This document shows positions 60,604 to 64,000 of a stretch of 64,000 nt of DNA, piece by piece; within the stretch, counting starts at the first letter, position 1; each line of letters begins with the position of its first letter. Below the pieces are notes generated by a model, which saw only the letters and a program-made list of their open reading frames with translations, searched no databases and was not told where the DNA came from. This DNA comes from an uncultured Collinsella sp. Lineage in GTDB: Bacteria > Actinomycetota > Coriobacteriia > Coriobacteriales > Coriobacteriaceae. Both the position numbers and the translations under genes were made by a program. The stretch is from contig URKG01000011.1 in assembly GCA_900548265.1 (NCBI GenBank), forward strand, positions 1 through 64,000, written 5' to 3'.

Positions 60604-63600
60604 ATGGAGATCACCATCAATCGCGAAATTGGGAAGCTCGGACTTCCCAGGCATCTTGTGCTTGGCATGGATCCAGGTATTGCAAGCTGCGGATTCGCAC
60701 TTATCGACACAGCTAATCATGAAATCCTGGATTTGGGCGTCAGATTATTTGACTCTCCAACTCATCCTAAAACGGGCCAAAGTCTTGCGGTTATTCGCAG
60801 GGGCTTCCGCTCTACCCGTCGAAACATTGACCGTACCCAGGCGCGCTTGAAGCACTGTCTCCAAGTCTTCAAGGCTCATGGCCTCATCCCCCAAGACGCC
60901 ACCAAAGAGTACTTCCACACCACAAAAGGCGACAAGCAGCCGCTCAAGCTTCGTGTTGATGGTCTTGACCGCCTGCTCAGCGATCGCGAGTGGGCGCTAG
61001 TCCTTTACTCCCTCTGCAAGCGCCGTGGATACATCCCCCACGGAGAAGGCAATCAGGATAAATCAAGCGAAGGCGGCAAGGTTCTATCTGCCCTTGCGGC
61101 CAACAAGGAGGCAATTGCGGAGGCCTCGTGCCGCACCGTTGGCGAATGGCTCGCTCAGCAACCTCAAAGTCGCAATCGCGGCGGCAATTACGACAAGTGT
61201 GTAACGCACGCCCAGCTTATCGAAGAAACTCATATCCTATTTGATGCTCAACGCTCCTTTGGCTCCAAATACGCTTCGCCGGAACTTGAGGCCGCGTATA
61301 TCGAGGTTTGCGATTGGGAGCGTTCGCGCAAAGACTTCGACCGCCGCACGTACGACCTCGTCGGACACTGCTCATACTTCCCAACAGAAAAACGAGCCGC
61401 ACGCTGCACGCTTACGAGCGAACTCGTTTCAGCCTATGGGGCACTCGGCAACATCACCATCATCCACGATGACGGGACCTCTCGCGCCCTGAGCGCTACG
61501 GAGCGCGATGAGTGCATTGCAATCCTGTTCTCGTGCGAGCCAATTCGAGGCAACAAAGATTGTGCTGTTAAATTCGGCGCCCTCAGAAAAGCGCTCGACC
61601 TTAGTTCCGGCGATTACTTTAAGGGAGTTCCAGCCGCCGACGAAAAAACACGCGAGGTGTACAAGCCCAAGGGATGGCGCGTGCTCCGCAATACCCTCAA
61701 TGCAGCCAACCCCATTCTCCTGCAGCGTTTGCGCGATGACCGTGATCTCGCCGATGCCGTTATGGAGGCGGTGGCATACTCTTCAGCTCTCCCCGTACTT
61801 CAGGAGAGGCTTCAGGGGCTGCCGCTTTCGGAAGCGGAAATCGAGGCGCTTTGTAGGCTTCCCTATTCATCCAAAGCTCTTAACGGCTATGGCAACCGTT
61901 CAAAAAAAGCACTCGACATGCTGCTCGATTGCCTCGAGGAGCCCGAGGTCTTCAACCTTACGCAGGCCGAAAATGACTGCGGCCTGCTGGGACTTCGCAT
62001 CGCTGGCGCCCAGCTCGAGCGCTCCGATCGCCTGATGCCCTATGAGCTCTGGGCTGAACGCACCGGTCGAACCAATAACAACCCGGTCGTCATTCGCTCC
62101 ATGTCGCAAATGCGAAAAGTGGTCAACGCCATCTGCCGCAAGTGGGGCGTGCCAAACGAAATCCACGTTGAGCTTGATCGAGAGCTCAGGTTGCCTCAGC
62201 GCGCAAAAGACGAGATTGCCAAGGCCAATAAGAAGAATGAGAAAAATCGTGAGCGCATTGCCGGACAAATTGCTGAACTGCGTGGCTGCACGGCAGATGA
62301 GGTCACAGGCAAACAGATAGAGAAGTACCGCCTGTGGGAAGAGCAGGAATGCTTCGACCTTTACACGGGCGCTAAAATCGAAGTCGATCGCCTAATTAGC
62401 GACGACACCTACACGCAGATCGACCATATCCTGCCGTTCTCTCGCACAGGAGAAAACTCGCGGAACAACAAAGTCCTAGTCCTCGCCAAAAGCAATCAGG
62501 ACAAACGCGAACAGACGCCTTACGAATGGATGTCCCACGACGGTGCGCCTTCATGGGATGCTTTTGAGCGTCGCGTTCAAGAAAATCAGAAACTCAGCCG
62601 TCGCAAAAAGAACTTCTTGTTGGAGAAAGATCTTGATGCCAAAGAGGGCGATTTCTTAGCTCGAAGCTTTACCGATACTGCCTATATGTCACGAGAGGTA
62701 TGTGCCTATCTCGCAGACTGCCTGCAGTTCCCCGATGATGGCGCAAAGGCACATGTTGTTCCTACCACTGGCAGAGCGACCGCATGGCTGCGTCGCAGGT
62801 GGGGGCTAAACTTTGGGTCGAATGGCGAAAAGGATCGCTCGGACGATCGTCACCATGCCACCGATGCTTGTGTGATTGCAGCATGCAGTCGAAGCCTCGT
62901 GATTAAAACCGCTCGGCTCAACCAAGAGACACACTGGAGCATAACCAGAGGTATGAACGAGATTCAGCGTCACGATGCCATAATGAAGGCCCTCGAAAGT
63001 GTTATGCCCTGGGAGACCTTTGCGAACGAAGTACGTGCGGCGCACGATTTCGTCGTACCCACACGCTTTGTTCCGCGCAAGGGAAAGGGCGAGCTGTTTG
63101 AGCAGACGGTCTATCGTTATGCCGGCGTCAACGCACAGGGTAAAGACCTCGCTCGCAAAGCGGGCTCCGACAAAGACATTGTCATGGGCAACGCCGTTGT
63201 ATCGGCAGACGAGAAGTCGGTCATCAAGGTGAGCGAGATGTTGTGCCTGAGGCTCTGGCATGACCCGGAGGCCAAGAAGGGGCAGGGCGCTTGGTACGCA
63301 GACCCCGTCTATAAGGCGGATATTCCTGCACTTAAGGATGGGACGTATGTGCCTAGAATTGCGAAGGCCCACACTGGTCGAAAAGCCTGGAAGCCTGTTC
63401 CGAAAAGCGCCATGGCGAAGCCACCATTGGAAATATACTTTGATGATCTGGTGCAAATCGGCGATTTCATCGGACGATTTAGCGGCTACAACATCAATAG
63501 TGCCAACTGGTCTTTTACTGACAGGCTTACTAGATTGAACCTAAGCTGCCCCACCGTTGGACAACTAAACAACGACCTATCGCCTGTTGTTATCCGCGAA

Positions 63601-63615
63601 TCTCCCATCAAATAA
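60604..63615 (+). CDS. cas9: CRISPR-associated endonuclease Cas9 (type II-C, compact)
   Basis: RNA-guided DNA endonuclease of 1003 residues, at the small end for Cas9. RuvC-I: LVLGMDPGIASCGFAL with catalytic Asp23. Arg-rich bridge helix: RRGFRSTRRNIDRTQARL (about 76-93). REC lobe to about 480. RuvC-II: NEIHVELDREL with Glu523. HNH: YTQIDHILPFSRTGENSRNN with Asp607/His608. RuvC-III: DDRHHATDACVIAA with His751/Asp754. The C-terminal PAM-interacting part is about 800-1003. All nuclease residues are present, so it should be active. The start at 60604 has GAGAGGGA at good spacing; an in-frame ATG at 60562 precedes it. No cas1, cas2 or csn2 lies in the window: the array follows directly. Size and motif spacing indicate II-C. 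Confidence 0.96.
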   Translation: MEITINREIGKLGLPRHLVLGMDPGIASCGFALIDTANHEILDLGVRLFDSPTHPKTGQSLAVIRRGFRSTRRNIDRTQARLKHCLQVFKAHGLIPQDATKEYFHTTKGDKQPLKLRVDGLDRLLSDREWALVLYSLCKRRGYIPHGEGNQDKSSEGGKVLSALAANKEAIAEASCRTVGEWLAQQPQSRNRGGNYDKCVTHAQLIEETHILFDAQRSFGSKYASPELEAAYIEVCDWERSRKDFDRRTYDLVGHCSYFPTEKRAARCTLTSELVSAYGALGNITIIHDDGTSRALSATERDECIAILFSCEPIRGNKDCAVKFGALRKALDLSSGDYFKGVPAADEKTREVYKPKGWRVLRNTLNAANPILLQRLRDDRDLADAVMEAVAYSSALPVLQERLQGLPLSEAEIEALCRLPYSSKALNGYGNRSKKALDMLLDCLEEPEVFNLTQAENDCGLLGLRIAGAQLERSDRLMPYELWAERTGRTNNNPVVIRSMSQMRKVVNAICRKWGVPNEIHVELDRELRLPQRAKDEIAKANKKNEKNRERIAGQIAELRGCTADEVTGKQIEKYRLWEEQECFDLYTGAKIEVDRLISDDTYTQIDHILPFSRTGENSRNNKVLVLAKSNQDKREQTPYEWMSHDGAPSWDAFERRVQENQKLSRRKKNFLLEKDLDAKEGDFLARSFTDTAYMSREVCAYLADCLQFPDDGAKAHVVPTTGRATAWLRRRWGLNFGSNGEKDRSDDRHHATDACVIAACSRSLVIKTARLNQETHWSITRGMNEIQRHDAIMKALESVMPWETFANEVRAAHDFVVPTRFVPRKGKGELFEQTVYRYAGVNAQGKDLARKAGSDKDIVMGNAVVSADEKSVIKVSEMLCLRLWHDPEAKKGQGAWYADPVYKADIPALKDGTYVPRIAKAHTGRKAWKPVPKSAMAKPPLEIYFDDLVQIGDFIGRFSGYNINSANWSFTDRLTRLNLSCPTVGQLNNDLSPVVIRESPIK

Positions 63616-63626
63616 AGTAACCGCTC

Positions 63627-63664
63627 GCCCCGTACGCTCCCATTTTGACGTACGGGGCCCTTTT
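63627..63664 (+). terminator. Terminator of cas9
   Basis: A perfect 10-bp stem GCCCCGTACG/CGTACGGGGC with a 12-base loop, then CCTTTTG. On the minus strand the same stem would lie downstream of the first repeat. Confidence 0.8.
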
Positions 63665-63665
63665 G

Positions 63666-64000
63666 CTCGATTGAGGACCCCCTTCCCCAAGGTGATACGC
63701 TCGGGCGTGCTCCCAGTCTGTCGAATGGTAGGTCTTGAGCACGCGCCCTTCCCCAAGGTGATACGCTGGTGAACACGTCGATGTGGTCGAGGTTCCAGTC
63801 TTGAGCACGCGCCCTTCCCCAAGGTGATACGCTAGACGAGGGGCCTAGGAGGTTCGCATTATGGTCTTGAGCACGCGCCCTTCCCCAAGGTGATACGCTC
63901 GAGTCGATCGGCAGGCACGTCGACGCCATGTCTTGAGCACGCGCCCTTCCCCAAGGTGATACGCTCCTCACGCTCGACGTATGGACGACGTATATGTCTT
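63666..64000. CRISPR. CRISPR array, 36-bp repeats and 30-bp spacers, cut by window end
   Basis: Repeats start at 63666 (divergent), 63732, 63798, 63864, 63930 and 63996 (cut). The four complete consensus repeats (63732-63767 and on) are identical: begin GTCTTGAGCACGCGCCC, end GGTGATACGCT. Five spacers of exactly 30 bases lie at 63702, 63768, 63834, 63900 and 63966. The first unit keeps the last 21 bases but differs at most of its first 14, as in a leader-distal end repeat, implying a leader to the right; it could also be an anti-repeat. No A/T-rich leader is seen between cas9 and the array. Orientation is therefore left open. Spacer sequences were not recognised within the window. Confidence 0.97.

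Noticed and set aside
63486..63971. Open frames with repeated VSPWGRARAQD peptides
   Set aside because: They translate the CRISPR repeats; the peptide period equals the 66-base repeat-spacer unit.

Overview
The window looks like a chromosomal segment of a GC-rich, Gram-positive anaerobe of the class Coriobacteriia, most likely Collinsella or a close relative. This is inferred from gene content and codon bias: a two-headed 2-hydroxyacyl-CoA dehydratase activase, an amaP-DUF2273-Gls24 stress cluster, sortase-type surface proteins with coiled coils, AAGGAGG-type ribosome sites, and many small CTGTCCC-containing palindromes. No rRNA or tRNA gene was recognised. Genes are dense on both strands and gaps over 300 bases are few (29297-29570, 40027-40295, 51077-51437, 55473-56013); each is described.

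Layout. 1-9.2 kb: a divergent pair of amidohydrolases, small zinc-ribbon membrane proteins, a YitT transporter, and the alkaline-shock cluster. 9.2-17.3 kb: yebC, a DUF6020 membrane protein, lgt, a NifU-like protein, dCMP deaminase, coaX and an OPT transporter. 17.4-21 kb: a 1173-residue surface protein with a CAP domain between coiled coils, an LAQTG anchor and a G9 tract near its start. 21.3-29.3 kb: a DUF389 protein with an EF-hand loop, a decayed arylsulfotransferase, and a TetR gene with the 1593-residue activase. 29.3-36.5 kb: a candidate type I toxin-antitoxin, a HAD phosphatase, a TetR/MFS pair with two matching operators, glnB-amtB, and small membrane and HD proteins. 36.7-44.6 kb: a divergent DXS-like enzyme, an iron alcohol dehydrogenase, and an amino-acid ABC operon ending in a C26 peptidase. 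44.7-51.1 kb: an HPt/REC/HD-GYP pair, a hydrolase, a radical SAM protein, a SEC-C methionine aminopeptidase and a 2-hydroxyacid dehydrogenase. 51.4-59.5 kb: M18 aminopeptidase, an Ntn hydrolase, phosphofructokinase, a palindrome-rich island and a MacB-like ABC pair. 59.7-64 kb: a GyrI-like protein behind a perfect SOS box, then compact type II-C cas9 followed directly by a CRISPR array that runs off the window.

The most unusual item is at about 29.47-29.81 kb. A 41-residue hydrophobic-basic ORF has a very strong, possibly sequestered ribosome site. Its 3' end faces a short convergent RNA with a good promoter and terminator. A near-consensus actinobacterial SOS box sits in its promoter region, and two copies of a palindrome bracket the whole unit. 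It has the layout of an SOS-controlled type I toxin-antitoxin. A second theme is several families of dispersed palindromes, most sharing a CTGTCCC core. A third is repeated hairpins that bury ribosome sites or lie between operon genes.
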